A stretch of DNA of 64,000 nt, from assembly GCF_002220365.1 (NCBI RefSeq), contig NZ_MTHB01000229.1:21270-85269 (forward strand), read 5' to 3'. Below, one piece after another: positions 1 through 8,631 of this stretch. The position numbers and the translations under genes were made by a program. Each line of letters begins with the position of its first letter. Within the stretch, counting starts at the first letter, position 1. The notes under the pieces are model-generated. The model saw only the letters and a program-made list of their open reading frames with translations. It was not told the DNA's origin and ran no database searches. Source of the stretch: Caballeronia sordidicola (lineage in GTDB: Bacteria; Pseudomonadota; Gammaproteobacteria; Burkholderiales; Burkholderiaceae).

Positions 1-542
1 ACCTGAACGGCGTGGCCCCCGACCGGGCTGCGCTGGGCGCGGTCGTGATCAACGTGGGTGCGATCGTCGGAGCGTTGCTGATCTCGCTGATCGTGAGGCG
101 GGGAGCGCCGTTCGTCGCGGTGGCCGTTTCGTTTGTTGCCGGCGCCGTGATGGTCTTCACGCTCGGCCGGGTGATCGGCGCGGGCAACGCCGCGTTCGGC
201 TTGCTGTTCGTGGTCGGCGCTTGCATTGTCGGCGGCCAACTGACCTTTCCGGCCATTGCGAGCTGCCTCTTTCCCACCGGCGTGCGCGCGGCGGGGGTGG
301 GCTGGACGCTGGCCATCGGGCGCACCGGGTCGATCATCGGGCCCGTTGTCGGCGGCATTCTGCTGGGGCAGAACTGGTCCCTCGGTCATCTATTCCTGGC
401 AGCCGCGCTGCTGGCATTGTTTGCGGCGCTTGGCATTACGCTGGCCAATTTATGGCGCCCGCGCGGCGACGGCACGCTGCGCCACAAGCCGTTTGCAAAG
501 TTCATGATGACGGGGCGGGAGGTAAGCAATGGCAAACACTGA
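1..542 (+). CDS. MFS transporter, AAHS-like, C-terminal part
   Basis: Only the last 179 residues are in the window; the frame is open from base 3 and the true start lies to the left. The visible part holds about five hydrophobic helices and the segment FPTGVRAAGVGW...IGRTGSIIGP, which matches the second-half signature of aromatic-acid:H+ symporters of the major facilitator superfamily. It would sit in the inner membrane and import an organic acid with protons. The 3' end overlaps the start of the next gene by 14 nt, so the two are very likely co-transcribed and translationally coupled. The substrate cannot be read from this half; aromatic acid is inferred from family resemblance only. Confidence 0.85.
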   Translation, partial: LNGVAPDRAALGAVVINVGAIVGALLISLIVRRGAPFVAVAVSFVAGAVMVFTLGRVIGAGNAAFGLLFVVGACIVGGQLTFPAIASCLFPTGVRAAGVGWTLAIGRTGSIIGPVVGGILLGQNWSLGHLFLAAALLALFAALGITLANLWRPRGDGTLRHKPFAKFMMTGREVSNGKH

Positions 543-1641
543 GACCTTTAAATCTATCCTGACGCCGGTGCAAAGACTGGTGACCAGTGGTGCGCGCGCA
601 GTCGAAGTATTCAACATCGACGGACGTCTCTTCGCTGTCATTCCTCAGTTGGCGCGTGACATTCCCGGGCAGGCGCCTGGAATGAACGTGGGCGACAGCG
701 ACGTCGATGCGTTGATCTATACCTGGGAAGCGGGGCGGCTCGTCGAGCACGACGCACTTGCGGTACCCGGCGGAGAGGACGCGGAATACTTCGAGATTGG
801 TGACCGGCGTTTTCTCGCGACCGTAGGCGTGCGCTCCGGCAGCGGCCCTTATACGCTGGACAGCGAGGCGATCCTGTACGAACGCAACGACGATCAATGG
901 ACACCGTTTCAGCGCTTCCCGACGTTCGCCGGCAAACAGTGGCACTTTTTCTCTATCGGCAGCCGGCATTTCCTGGCGCTGGCTCAGGGTGTCACGGTCG
1001 ACGGTGTGACGCCAAATAATCCGCGCGAATCCTGCATTTTCGAATGGGATGGAAAACAATTCGGATTGCTACAGAAGCTAGATGGACACTGGGGATACAA
1101 CTGGGCGTTTATCACGTTCGGAGGCCAGCACTACCTGGCCTACGCGGATCATGTCAGCGGCTCTTCAATTTATCGCTGGCGGGGCGAGGGTTTTGATGTA
1201 GTTCAACGCTTCGACGAACCGGGCGGACGCGCATTCAGTTTCTTTATCGAACAGGATACGTTGTGGATGGTGCACGCGAACCTGATGGGAGAGACGCGTT
1301 TGTTCCAGTTCAATGAGGCGCGGATTCAGTTCGATCCGGTCCAGTCATTGGGCGCGGCAGGCGGGCGCGAACTGTGCCTTGTCGACGGCGCACACGGCCG
1401 CTATCTCGTGCGTGTGTGTTTCATTACCGGCACCCCCCACGCGCCGCACACGCAGCAGCAATCACAAATATTCCTGTGGAGACAGGGCCGCTTTGAACTC
1501 GTCGATGAGATCCCCACTTCGGGCGGCACTGACGCCGCAGCCTTCATGGCGCAAGGCCAGCGCTATCTGCTCGTCAGCAACAGTCTGGCCGAGGACGTGC
1601 GCTTTCGTGCAGATAGTGTGCTTTATCGATTCGATGGCTAG
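529..1641 (+). CDS. EAR/EPTP-repeat beta-propeller protein
   Basis: 370 residues with about seven imperfect repeats of roughly 45-50 residues. Each has a core like 'F...g.. ryLav......s.iy.W....F...q', for example HFFSIGSRHFLALAQ, AFITFGGQHYLAYAD and AFMAQGQRYLLVSN. This is the EAR (epilepsy-associated repeat, EPTP) pattern, which folds as a seven-bladed propeller and usually binds other proteins. There is no signal peptide or membrane segment, so it is probably cytoplasmic. The ATG overlaps the upstream MFS transporter gene, implying a shared operon and perhaps a shared substrate. No catalytic motif is visible; the role is unknown. The EAR assignment is by pattern only. Confidence 0.7.
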   Translation: MANTETFKSILTPVQRLVTSGARAVEVFNIDGRLFAVIPQLARDIPGQAPGMNVGDSDVDALIYTWEAGRLVEHDALAVPGGEDAEYFEIGDRRFLATVGVRSGSGPYTLDSEAILYERNDDQWTPFQRFPTFAGKQWHFFSIGSRHFLALAQGVTVDGVTPNNPRESCIFEWDGKQFGLLQKLDGHWGYNWAFITFGGQHYLAYADHVSGSSIYRWRGEGFDVVQRFDEPGGRAFSFFIEQDTLWMVHANLMGETRLFQFNEARIQFDPVQSLGAAGGRELCLVDGAHGRYLVRVCFITGTPHAPHTQQQSQIFLWRQGRFELVDEIPTSGGTDAAAFMAQGQRYLLVSNSLAEDVRFRADSVLYRFDG

Positions 1642-1865
1642 GTCATTCCCGGCATACCCCGGATACCCTGCACCCGACGCGCAACGCTGTCGGGCAACCG
1701 TGTAGCCAGCCCCTTCTCGCGCTAAGCGAAATCAATGACCTTTGGTCAAGCGCTCCCGTATGGAGGGGCGGGACGTTGCTTTGCCTAAAAAAACAACGCC
1801 ATAAGGCGGCGTAGCAGAAATGAGTCAGGGCGCATGCGCTTTGAATCGAAAATCAGGAGACGACC

Positions 1866-3452
1866 ATGAAGAAGTATCCGCAAAATGCCGTTGGATGGAC
1901 CCTTGCCGCGACCCTGCCGCTGATAGTGGCTAGTTGTGGCGGCAGTGACAGCAGTACCGTTGGTGATCCGAATCTGATTCAGACTGCTCAGGGTCAGGCA
2001 AAGGGCGTCACCGTCAACGGTGTGCGCGAGTATCTCGGTTTGCCGTATGCGGCGCCGCCTGTCGGCGCGCTCCGCTGGAAGGCGCCTGCAGCCGCGGCCG
2101 CCTACTCGGGCGTCTATGATGCGTCGCATGCTGGCTCGGAATGTTTGCAGGGCACGCCCGCCGCTATCGCGGGTAGCGAGGACTGCCTGTACATGAATGT
2201 CTATGTGCCGGGACCGACAACGGTAACGACCCCTTTGCCCGTGCTGTTCTGGATTCACGGCGGCGGGTTTATCAACGGATCCGGCATTGCCACCGACGGT
2301 TCGGCGTTGGCGGTCAAATCAAACGCAATTGTGGTGACGATCAACTACCGTCTCAATGCGCTGGGTTTTCTCGCGCATCCCGCGCTTGCAGCCGAGGACC
2401 CGAACGGGGCCGCGGGCAACTATGGAATCATGGACCAGGCTGCTGCGCTGGAATGGGTGCAGAAGAATATTGCTGCGTTCGGCGGGGACTCGAAGAACGT
2501 CACTATCTTCGGCGATTCGGCGGGCGGACATTCCGTCTATGTTCAACTTGCATCGCCCGGATCGGCGGGACTGTTTGCGAAAGCGGTCGCACAAAGCGGT
2601 GATTTCAGCCAGGTTCAAGCGACGCTGACCCAAGCCGAAACCAGCGGTGCAGCACTCGCGAGTGGCTGGGGCTGCGGCGCTACACCAAGCGCGGATTGCC
2701 TGCGTCAGCTTCCCGCTTCAGCCACATTGCAAGGCAATCCCAATGCCTGGTACGCGATCGTGGACGGCAAGGTGCTGCCCACATCGACGTCTCAGGCATT
2801 TGCCGCGGGGACATTCAATCGCGTACCGTTGATATCCGGTTTTACACAGAACGAAGGCACGTTTTTCGTAGCGGCCGCGTTCGATGCCCAGGGCAATCCG
2901 GTCCAGGCGGCAAACTATACGAACACCATCACGGGATACCTTGGTGTCCCAGGTGCCAGCACGGCCGCGCTTTATCCGCTTGGTCAGTATTCGTCGCCGA
3001 GTCAGGCGCTGGCAGCGGCACTTGGCGATTACCGGTTCGTTTGCACGGCCCTTCAGGATAGCGACAATCTAGCCAAGTATTCACCAGCGGTGTACATGTA
3101 CCGCTTTTCCGACTTGGCGCCGTATAACGTGGGTGGCCTGACTTCCATTCTTCCTCCGACCACGCTGAACTACGGCGCTTTTCATTCGTCCGATCTTGAC
3201 TACTGGTGGCAATTGATTCCGACTCCCACCGCCAATCAGGCAACACTGTCGGATGCGATGACGGCGGCGCTGTCGGCGTTCGCCCACTCGGGCAATCCGA
3301 ATACCGGAGGTACTGTTGCAAACTGGCCGGCTTATACCGCTGCGACGCGTCAGATTCTAGATTTTGGTTATCCTGTTTCGAACACCTATGACGCGTATAC
3401 CGCCCACAATTGCAGCTATTGGTTTGGGCAACCGCCATCGCAACACTTGTGA
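1866..3452 (+). CDS. Type-B carboxylesterase lipoprotein
   Basis: 528 residues. An N-terminal signal ends in a lipobox (LIVAS-C, Cys24), so it should be a lipid-anchored exported protein. Family marks are all present: EDCLYMNVY (residues 105-113), oxyanion hole HGGG (131-134), nucleophile elbow GDSAG with Ser218, acid Glu330 in TQNEG, and His440 in AFHSSD. The intact Ser-Glu-His triad predicts an active ester hydrolase of the PnbA/carboxylesterase type. Substrate is unknown. A good ribosome-binding site (CAGGAG, 9 nt upstream) fixes the ATG. It appears to be monocistronic, with a strong palindrome 22 nt after the stop. Confidence 0.92.
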   Translation: MKKYPQNAVGWTLAATLPLIVASCGGSDSSTVGDPNLIQTAQGQAKGVTVNGVREYLGLPYAAPPVGALRWKAPAAAAAYSGVYDASHAGSECLQGTPAAIAGSEDCLYMNVYVPGPTTVTTPLPVLFWIHGGGFINGSGIATDGSALAVKSNAIVVTINYRLNALGFLAHPALAAEDPNGAAGNYGIMDQAAALEWVQKNIAAFGGDSKNVTIFGDSAGGHSVYVQLASPGSAGLFAKAVAQSGDFSQVQATLTQAETSGAALASGWGCGATPSADCLRQLPASATLQGNPNAWYAIVDGKVLPTSTSQAFAAGTFNRVPLISGFTQNEGTFFVAAAFDAQGNPVQAANYTNTITGYLGVPGASTAALYPLGQYSSPSQALAAALGDYRFVCTALQDSDNLAKYSPAVYMYRFSDLAPYNVGGLTSILPPTTLNYGAFHSSDLDYWWQLIPTPTANQATLSDAMTAALSAFAHSGNPNTGGTVANWPAYTAATRQILDFGYPVSNTYDAYTAHNCSYWFGQPPSQHL

Positions 3453-3473
3453 AGCGATCGTGACACGCTCCGA

Positions 3474-3510
3474 GTTATCACCTGCATTTAAATTTGAGGT
3501 GATAACTCCG
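3474..3510. terminator. 12-bp perfect inverted repeat after the esterase
   Basis: GAGTTATCACCT and its exact complement AGGTGATAACTC flank a 13-nt AT-rich loop, starting 21 nt after the esterase stop codon. The position suits a terminator hairpin, but no T-run follows on either strand. The TTATCACC/GGTGATAA arms could equally be a regulator operator. Confidence 0.5.
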
Positions 3511-3819
3511 CTAACACCGAGAGGCGCGCGGCGAGCGAAACCAACCTGACCGTCCCGATTTGGATTGGCTCCCAATCATCTGACGAAACAGACGTAACGT
3601 CGCCTCGTGACATCCCGCGACATAATTGCTGAATAGAGATTGCGCGGTCATTCATTCATACTCGACTTCGTTGCAGGAACGCCAGAACGCGTAGATCCAA
3701 CGCAGATTCACCCAGGCGTTTTCCGCAGACATAGAGCGCCGATGATCAGCTATCCATACGTGTTTGTCTCATCGGACGATGTGTTTGAATAATCGAGACA
3801 CGATGGTGTCGATGACAGG
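3511..3819. other. Intergenic region, no gene seen
   Basis: About 310 bases between the esterase palindrome and the DUF4410 lipoprotein. Only very short open frames are present; the best, a 25-codon minus-strand frame near 3655-3731, has no ribosome-binding site. I see no RNA gene or clear promoter. Confidence 0.5.
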
Positions 3820-4590
3820 ATGAACATGCTGAATATTCTTAAGATGTTAGCCGGACGAAGCGCGTTTCGTGCACTGTCCGCCTTGGCCTTTTGTGCCGTT
3901 CTGCTGACCGGCTGCGCTGGCGGCGTCACCAACGTGAGTGCATTTCCAGCGGCGGCTCAGGTGAGGCCGGAGACCATTTATGTCTATGCGTTTGAAAGCA
4001 CGCCCGACCAGGTGAAACTCGACGGTGGTTTGCTTCAAAAGGTGAAGACGCAATTCGACGGGGCGTCGACCACGAAGAAGCAAGCCGACGATGCGCTCGA
4101 AGTGCGCGAGCAGGTGGCCGATGAAATCGTCAAGCAACTACAGTCGATGGGCCTGCATGCAGTGCGTGCAGATTCGCCTGCGCCCACGGACCGGAACGTC
4201 CTGATCGTACAGGGCAGCTTCGAGACGATCGACGCTGGGAATCGCCGCCGTCGAATGCTGGTCGGTCTGGGCGCGGGGAAAAGCCAGGTCGGCACGTCGG
4301 TGCAGGTCGTGTATCAACCGGCGGGCGAAATGCCGAGGCTTGTGCAGAGTTTCGATGCCAAGGCGGACAGCGGCAAGGCGCCTGGCGTGGTGGAAACAGC
4401 AGGTATTGGTGCTGCTGCCGGACATGTTGGGACATCGGCTGCGGCAGGCGTGGGTCTGCATGCTATGTCCGAGACCAAACATGCCGGGGTGTCGGCAGAT
4501 GCGAAGCGCCTGGCCGATTCCGTCGCGAAGCAGGTTGCGCAGATCGGCGTGGGCGAGGGCTGGATGACGCCTGACCGAATCAAGGGTTAA
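3820..4590 (+). CDS. DUF4410-family lipoprotein
   Basis: 256 residues. The N-terminus has a long hydrophobic stretch and a lipobox (VLLTG-C, Cys about 32), so it is predicted to be a membrane-anchored lipoprotein. After that comes one soluble domain: an early 'ETIYVYAFE' strand, a central 'VLIVQGSFETIDAGNRRRR' segment and a Gly/Ala-rich stretch near residues 185-215. This organisation matches DUF4410 proteins, which have no established function. The ATG at 3820 gives a normal signal; an internal Met two codons later is possible. It stands alone, with a convergent VOC gene 25 nt after its stop. Confidence 0.75.
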   Translation: MNMLNILKMLAGRSAFRALSALAFCAVLLTGCAGGVTNVSAFPAAAQVRPETIYVYAFESTPDQVKLDGGLLQKVKTQFDGASTTKKQADDALEVREQVADEIVKQLQSMGLHAVRADSPAPTDRNVLIVQGSFETIDAGNRRRRMLVGLGAGKSQVGTSVQVVYQPAGEMPRLVQSFDAKADSGKAPGVVETAGIGAAAGHVGTSAAAGVGLHAMSETKHAGVSADAKRLADSVAKQVAQIGVGEGWMTPDRIKG

Positions 4591-4615
4591 TGATCTGGGA
4601 TCAAACCCTGCGGGT

Positions 4616-4981
4616 TCAGAACGGTACTTCAGCCACGTGCCAAAGCACGCCGGAAGGATCGAAGATGAACCCGACTTTCATGCCCCAGCTTTGCAGCGCC
4701 GGCTCGCGAGGGGCATTGACAGAAAACTGTTGGACAAGCTCGCCGGGGTTCGTTTTCTGCCACCACGAATCCACATCCCGGACGAGAAGTTGAATCATGC
4801 AGTTCTCGGCAAATTCCTTCACGTAGAAATTCTGGAGAATGAAGCTGAAACTGCCCAGCTTTAATATCGCAATGCTTTCGTCCTCGTGGGTCAGCGTAAA
4901 TCCTAACGCCTGGTAGAAACGCTTCGAAGCGTCGAAGTCTTTCGCAGGTACGAAAGGTCGAATAGCGAGGATCTGATCCAT
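4616..4981 (-). CDS. VOC (glyoxalase/bleomycin-resistance) family protein
   Basis: 121 residues, the usual size for a single vicinal-oxygen-chelate half. It has the beta-alpha-beta-beta-beta pattern: 'FVPAKDFDASKRFYQALGF' at the start, 'SFILQNFYVKEFAEN' in the middle and 'GFIFDPSGVLWHVAEV' at the end. The start is set by the ATG at 4981 behind a purine-rich GGGAGGGA site; the frame stays open further upstream but without a signal. It lies downstream of the LysR gene on the same strand, 125 nt away. Substrate and metal use are unknown; resistance or lyase roles cannot be told apart from sequence. Confidence 0.8.
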   Translation of the reverse strand: MDQILAIRPFVPAKDFDASKRFYQALGFTLTHEDESIAILKLGSFSFILQNFYVKEFAENCMIQLLVRDVDSWWQKTNPGELVQQFSVNAPREPALQSWGMKVGFIFDPSGVLWHVAEVPF

Positions 4982-5106
4982 GATGATTCGTCCCTCCCCA
5001 AGATGATGTTGCTGCCGTTGTTGGCGAAACCGTGTGGAAATTTTATCAAGTTGCGGGGTGCCGGGGAACACGAACCAACCTGTGGCATCCAGCACGATTG
5101 CAGCGC

Positions 5107-6015
5107 TCATGCAGCGGTCGCGGTCAACTGCCGCAGTTGCTCCAGCAGCATGAGGGCAGGTCGCGGCAGAATGCCCTGGCGGCGTCGGAAGGCCGTTAGC
5201 GTGCGACGCGCGACGAGCCCTGGAATGGGCAGGGTATCGAACACGCCGGCCGCGCTTTCGGTGTCGTACATCGGTGCGGCCATCCAGCTCAAAAATCCCG
5301 CACGCGTGACAAGACTCTTCAGAACGGTGATTGAGCGCGTCTCGACCGCAATCTCCGGCATAGGGAGTGCATGTTCGGCGAACACCCGTTGCATGTGCTC
5401 GAACGGGCCTGTGCCGCGCGGCGGGACGCACCACTGCTGATCAAGCGTATCGGCCAGGCATAGCGCCGTTTTGGCACGCAGCGGATGATCGAGCGCAGCA
5501 ACCACGTAGCTCGTATCCTCCCAGCAACAATCGGATATGGCTGTAATCTCGTCCGTATCGGGCACTGCCATGCTGAGCGCGAGGTCGATCTCCTGCTTGA
5601 GCAAGCTGTCGGCGAGCCGGTCCCACACGCCCTCAATGATCTGCACGCGCAAGTTCGGCCAACGAGCGAGCACGCCGCTGACCGCCAAGGGCAGCACGAG
5701 GGTTGCAATGCTCGCCACTGCCCCTACCCGGATCGTGCCTTTCGCGAGGCCGCGGATCGCGTCGATCTCCTCGCGTGCATTGTCGGCTTCATGCAGCAGC
5801 AGGGTTGCGTGCGGCAACAGGGCCTCGCCGATCGCGGTCAGTTGCATTCCTTTTGAATGGCGTTCGAACAGAGGGGCGCCGAGTTCTTCCTCCAGTCGCT
5901 TGATCGTCCGGCTCAGAGCCGGCTGCGTCACATGGAGGACCTCTGCCGCGCGACCGAGGCTGCTGCTTTCGACAATTGTCGTGAACGCATGAAGTTGCTG
6001 AAGACTAAAGGTCAT
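5107..6015 (-). CDS. LysR-family transcriptional regulator
   Basis: 302 residues. Residues 1-60 form the winged helix-turn-helix (SSLGRAAEVLHVTQPALSRTIKRLEEELG). Residues 90-295 are a periplasmic-binding-protein-like effector domain with the usual 'GTIRVGAVASIATLVLPLAV' entry strand. It is typical full length. The VOC gene follows on the same strand. About 0.75 kb separates it from the divergently placed urea transporter, which could be a target, but no operator was identified. Effector unknown. Confidence 0.92.
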   Translation of the reverse strand: MTFSLQQLHAFTTIVESSSLGRAAEVLHVTQPALSRTIKRLEEELGAPLFERHSKGMQLTAIGEALLPHATLLLHEADNAREEIDAIRGLAKGTIRVGAVASIATLVLPLAVSGVLARWPNLRVQIIEGVWDRLADSLLKQEIDLALSMAVPDTDEITAISDCCWEDTSYVVAALDHPLRAKTALCLADTLDQQWCVPPRGTGPFEHMQRVFAEHALPMPEIAVETRSITVLKSLVTRAGFLSWMAAPMYDTESAAGVFDTLPIPGLVARRTLTAFRRRQGILPRPALMLLEQLRQLTATAA

Positions 6016-6763
6016 GATTGCTCGGGAGCGGGTGGCGAAAAGGAAAGCAAATCAATGCGATGTCGCTTAACAATAAAGCTCAAACGGAAATGTGTGCCGG
6101 TGAGCGAGGTCTACCGGTGACACGGAGCGCGATGCAATAGCCGGCATTCCGCCCGATCTCTCATTGTTAGCGAAAATCGACTGAAAACGCATCGATTTGA
6201 CATTGTGCTAGATGTTCGTCGGAAAATCGAAAGGTACGTATCGTGATCTCTTGGGAAGATCGACGGTGCCAATTGAGCAGACATACGCTAAAGGTCGTGC
6301 GGATCTGTGGATATTGCGGCGACGACGATTGTCACGTTCATGACAACGTGAGGTGACCAGGCGCGGCAGCGTTGCGGTCGAATACGGTTCATCGACGCCG
6401 GCCGTATACCTGTGTGCGTTTGATCTGCAAGCACCGAGGAACTGTTTTGCCTACCCGTGACTAAGCGCTTGATCACCGCAACGAGCGTGACTTATCGCCG
6501 CGACCATATATCGTGCATGCCTTTCTCGCTATGGATTGGAAATATTGACGATGATACGTTTCGAACCGTCACAGCAGCCTTGTTCGGACCGGCGCGCAAA
6601 AGTCGCGAAAGTCGCAAAAGTCGCGAAAGCCTCGGAAGCGGCGGTGTAAGCCGGCAAAAACCAACGCGAGCACCGAGACATGAGCCGGCCCATCCGCTTC
6701 TATCACCGCCAGCTGTCTGCGCTCACTATGCCAATTGCAATCAGAGTCGATACCGAAGCTACG
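6016..6763. other. Long intergenic region between LysR gene and urea transporter
   Basis: Roughly 0.75 kb with no convincing gene. It should contain the divergent promoters of the LysR regulator and the urea transporter. The only structure I can point to is the 9-bp tandem repeat at 6599-6643. Longer open frames here have codon use and composition of out-of-frame sequence. Confidence 0.5.
6599..6643. repeat. 9-bp tandem repeat (AAAGTCGCR units)
   Basis: Three near-perfect copies of AAAGTCGCG/AAAGTCGCA lie head to tail at 6599-6625, followed by two decayed units (AAAGCCTCG, GAAGCGGCG). The 9-bp unit length keeps a reading frame, but no real protein is seen here. It lies about 120-165 nt upstream of the urea transporter start. 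Confidence 0.7.
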
Positions 6764-7690
6764 ATGCAGATCCGCAGCTTCGCGCGAAGCATGGGCCAAA
6801 TCGTGCTGCAGAGAAACGCCGCGACCGGGTGGATCCTCGTCCTTGCTTTGTTGTGCTTCAACCCCCGTCTTGCATGCGCCTTGCTCATAGGGACGCTGAC
6901 GGGCAATGTGCTCGCGCACATCTTCGATGACCATGGTTCGCCGGCAACGCGCAATGACTTGCATGGCTTCAATGGCGGGCTCGCGGCACTTGCTGCGTTT
7001 ACTTTCATCCATGACGACTCGCGTGCGACGGCTGTCGCAATCCTCGCAGCGGTGTTGGCCACCGGTTTGTCGGGCAGGCTCACGCGGGCGCTCAGCCGTT
7101 GGAATCTCGCGGCCTATTCGAGTCCCGCGGTGCTTGTGACATGGGCTTGGCTACCAATATTTGCCGACCAATCCTTCACAACTGCTGCAGCGAGAGGTAA
7201 TGCCGCGGCAAGCGCGGATAGCGGTGTTGGTTTGCTTTTTAGCGTGGCTCCCGCATACCTTCGGCCCTGCCTCGAAGGGATTGTCGCGGGCCTGGCACCA
7301 ATCACTTTTGCTGCGGGGCCTGCCGCGGGGGCTTTGATTCTCGTCGGCCTCCTGGTGGCCAAGCCATCGCGCGCTGCATGGGCCCTTGGTGGTAGCGCGC
7401 TCGGACTTGCTCTATGTACAGCTTTCGGCGCATCCGCTAGCGTGCTGCAGAGCGGTGCATGCGGCTTTAATCCGGCACTAGCGGCGCTTGCGACTTGCCG
7501 GTTCGGTGTCAAAGCGGCGCTTTCAGCCATTGTTTTGACCTTGCTAATCGAGCTTGCTGCGTCCGCAGCCGGCATACCGGCGTTGACCGCGCCTTTCGTA
7601 TTGGCTTCGTGGTTTGTGCAGTTGCTCGAGCAGCGCTTCAATGCGCGCGCCAACCACGGCGACGCTCATGTCGCTCACCCACAAAACTGA
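6764..7690 (+). CDS. Urea transporter (UT family)
   Basis: About 308 residues from the ATG at 6764. Earlier in-frame ATGs at 6680 and 6728 add a polar extension unlike the family, and none has a strong ribosome-binding site. The protein is almost entirely membrane helices and shows the internal duplication of UT channels: a selectivity-filter-like GFNGGLAALA in the first half and GFNPALAALA in the second. The family end motif LTAPFVLASW is near the C-terminus. It would be an inner-membrane channel for facilitated urea uptake. No urease genes are adjacent. The gene converges with the truncated reductase downstream. Confidence 0.87.
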   Translation: MQIRSFARSMGQIVLQRNAATGWILVLALLCFNPRLACALLIGTLTGNVLAHIFDDHGSPATRNDLHGFNGGLAALAAFTFIHDDSRATAVAILAAVLATGLSGRLTRALSRWNLAAYSSPAVLVTWAWLPIFADQSFTTAAARGNAAASADSGVGLLFSVAPAYLRPCLEGIVAGLAPITFAAGPAAGALILVGLLVAKPSRAAWALGGSALGLALCTAFGASASVLQSGACGFNPALAALATCRFGVKAALSAIVLTLLIELAASAAGIPALTAPFVLASWFVQLLEQRFNARANHGDAHVAHPQN

Positions 7691-7728
7691 TCGCCGCATC
7701 AGAGCTGCTTTTTGGGCAACGAATTCCG

Positions 7729-7750
7729 AACGTCGCGCGGACGCGACGTT
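7729..7750. terminator. Perfect 9-bp hairpin between convergent genes
   Basis: AACGTCGCG and CGCGACGTT pair perfectly around the tetraloop CGGA, midway between the converging urea transporter and reductase stops. No T-run follows on either strand, so if it terminates it is not a classic intrinsic terminator. A bidirectional transcription barrier is the simplest reading. Confidence 0.5.
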
Positions 7751-7767
7751 GCCGGGGCCGGGGCCGG

Positions 7768-8445
7768 CTAGAAATACTCTAAATGGATGTTGCCAGGGTA
7801 TATCCATTGTCGCGCGTGGGCGACGACAACATCCATAAAGGCCGTCGGCCCGCAACAGTAGGCGTGGGTATTCGATGGAACCGCTTCGACGGCATAGCCG
7901 ACCGCACGTTCGGTTGCCTCAGGCGTGAGCCCATAGTGATAGTGGACGTTTCCGCTGTGTTCCATGTTGCTCAAGCGATCCTGAAACGCAGCAAACTCCG
8001 TCGATCGCGCGAAATAATGCAAATCAAAAGGGCGCTGATTGAATGCCAGCTCTTGAGCCATCGCGAGCAACGGCGTGATTCCAATACCGGCCGCGAACAG
8101 GAGCGCCTTCTGCGAAGAGTCGGACAATTGAAAATTGTTGCGAGGCTGCCCTATGAAAAGTTTGTCTCCTTCAAGAACGTCTCGATGAATACTGGCTGAC
8201 CCTCCGCGAGATCGGCTATCTTCCTTGATGCCCAATACGTAGGCATCCCTGTCTGTTGGACCGTTGCAAAGCGAATACTGACGAACGACGCTTTGAGCAT
8301 ATTTGGGCTGAGGGATGTGCACGTCAATGTAAGCGCCTGCCGTGAATGCGGGGAGCTTGGCTCGAGTCTCAGCGACTAATTCCAGGCCGACAACGTCTGG
8401 TGCTACAGCCCATTTCCTCCGAACAACCACACAAAGCGTATCCAT
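7768..8445 (-). CDS. PDR/VanB-type flavin reductase lacking the 2Fe-2S domain
   Basis: 225 residues. Residues 1-100 resemble the FMN-binding barrel of phthalate dioxygenase reductase/VanB proteins (RQYSLCN, TAGAYIDVHIP). Residues 105-215 resemble the NAD-binding domain (AAGIGITPLLAMAQEL and YCCGPTAFM). Such reductases are normally about 315 residues and end in a plant-type ferredoxin domain with CxxGxCGxC. Here the protein stops at IHLEYF, just where the linker to that domain begins, and only 78 nt remain before the convergent urea transporter. No oxygenase partner is adjacent. It is either a remnant or works with a separate ferredoxin. Confidence 0.8.
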   Translation of the reverse strand: MDTLCVVVRRKWAVAPDVVGLELVAETRAKLPAFTAGAYIDVHIPQPKYAQSVVRQYSLCNGPTDRDAYVLGIKEDSRSRGGSASIHRDVLEGDKLFIGQPRNNFQLSDSSQKALLFAAGIGITPLLAMAQELAFNQRPFDLHYFARSTEFAAFQDRLSNMEHSGNVHYHYGLTPEATERAVGYAVEAVPSNTHAYCCGPTAFMDVVVAHARQWIYPGNIHLEYF

Positions 8446-8631
8446 TTCGTCATCCTAATCGGTAAATACTAAAATAACCGTTAACGATCGCGGTGTCCGT
8501 CAAAATGTAGCGGTTTGTGATGATCAGGGATACGTACTCGCGACGAATTGCAGGTATACCGAAATGCCGTCTTGACCTTGGCGGAGGTGCCCGACTAGGA
8601 TATTGTTCGGCGAACCTGTCCTTCAACCGGT

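Noticed and set aside
6599..6643. Possible CRISPR or phage attachment repeat
   Set aside because: Units are contiguous 9-mers without spacers, and no cas, integrase or tRNA gene is nearby.
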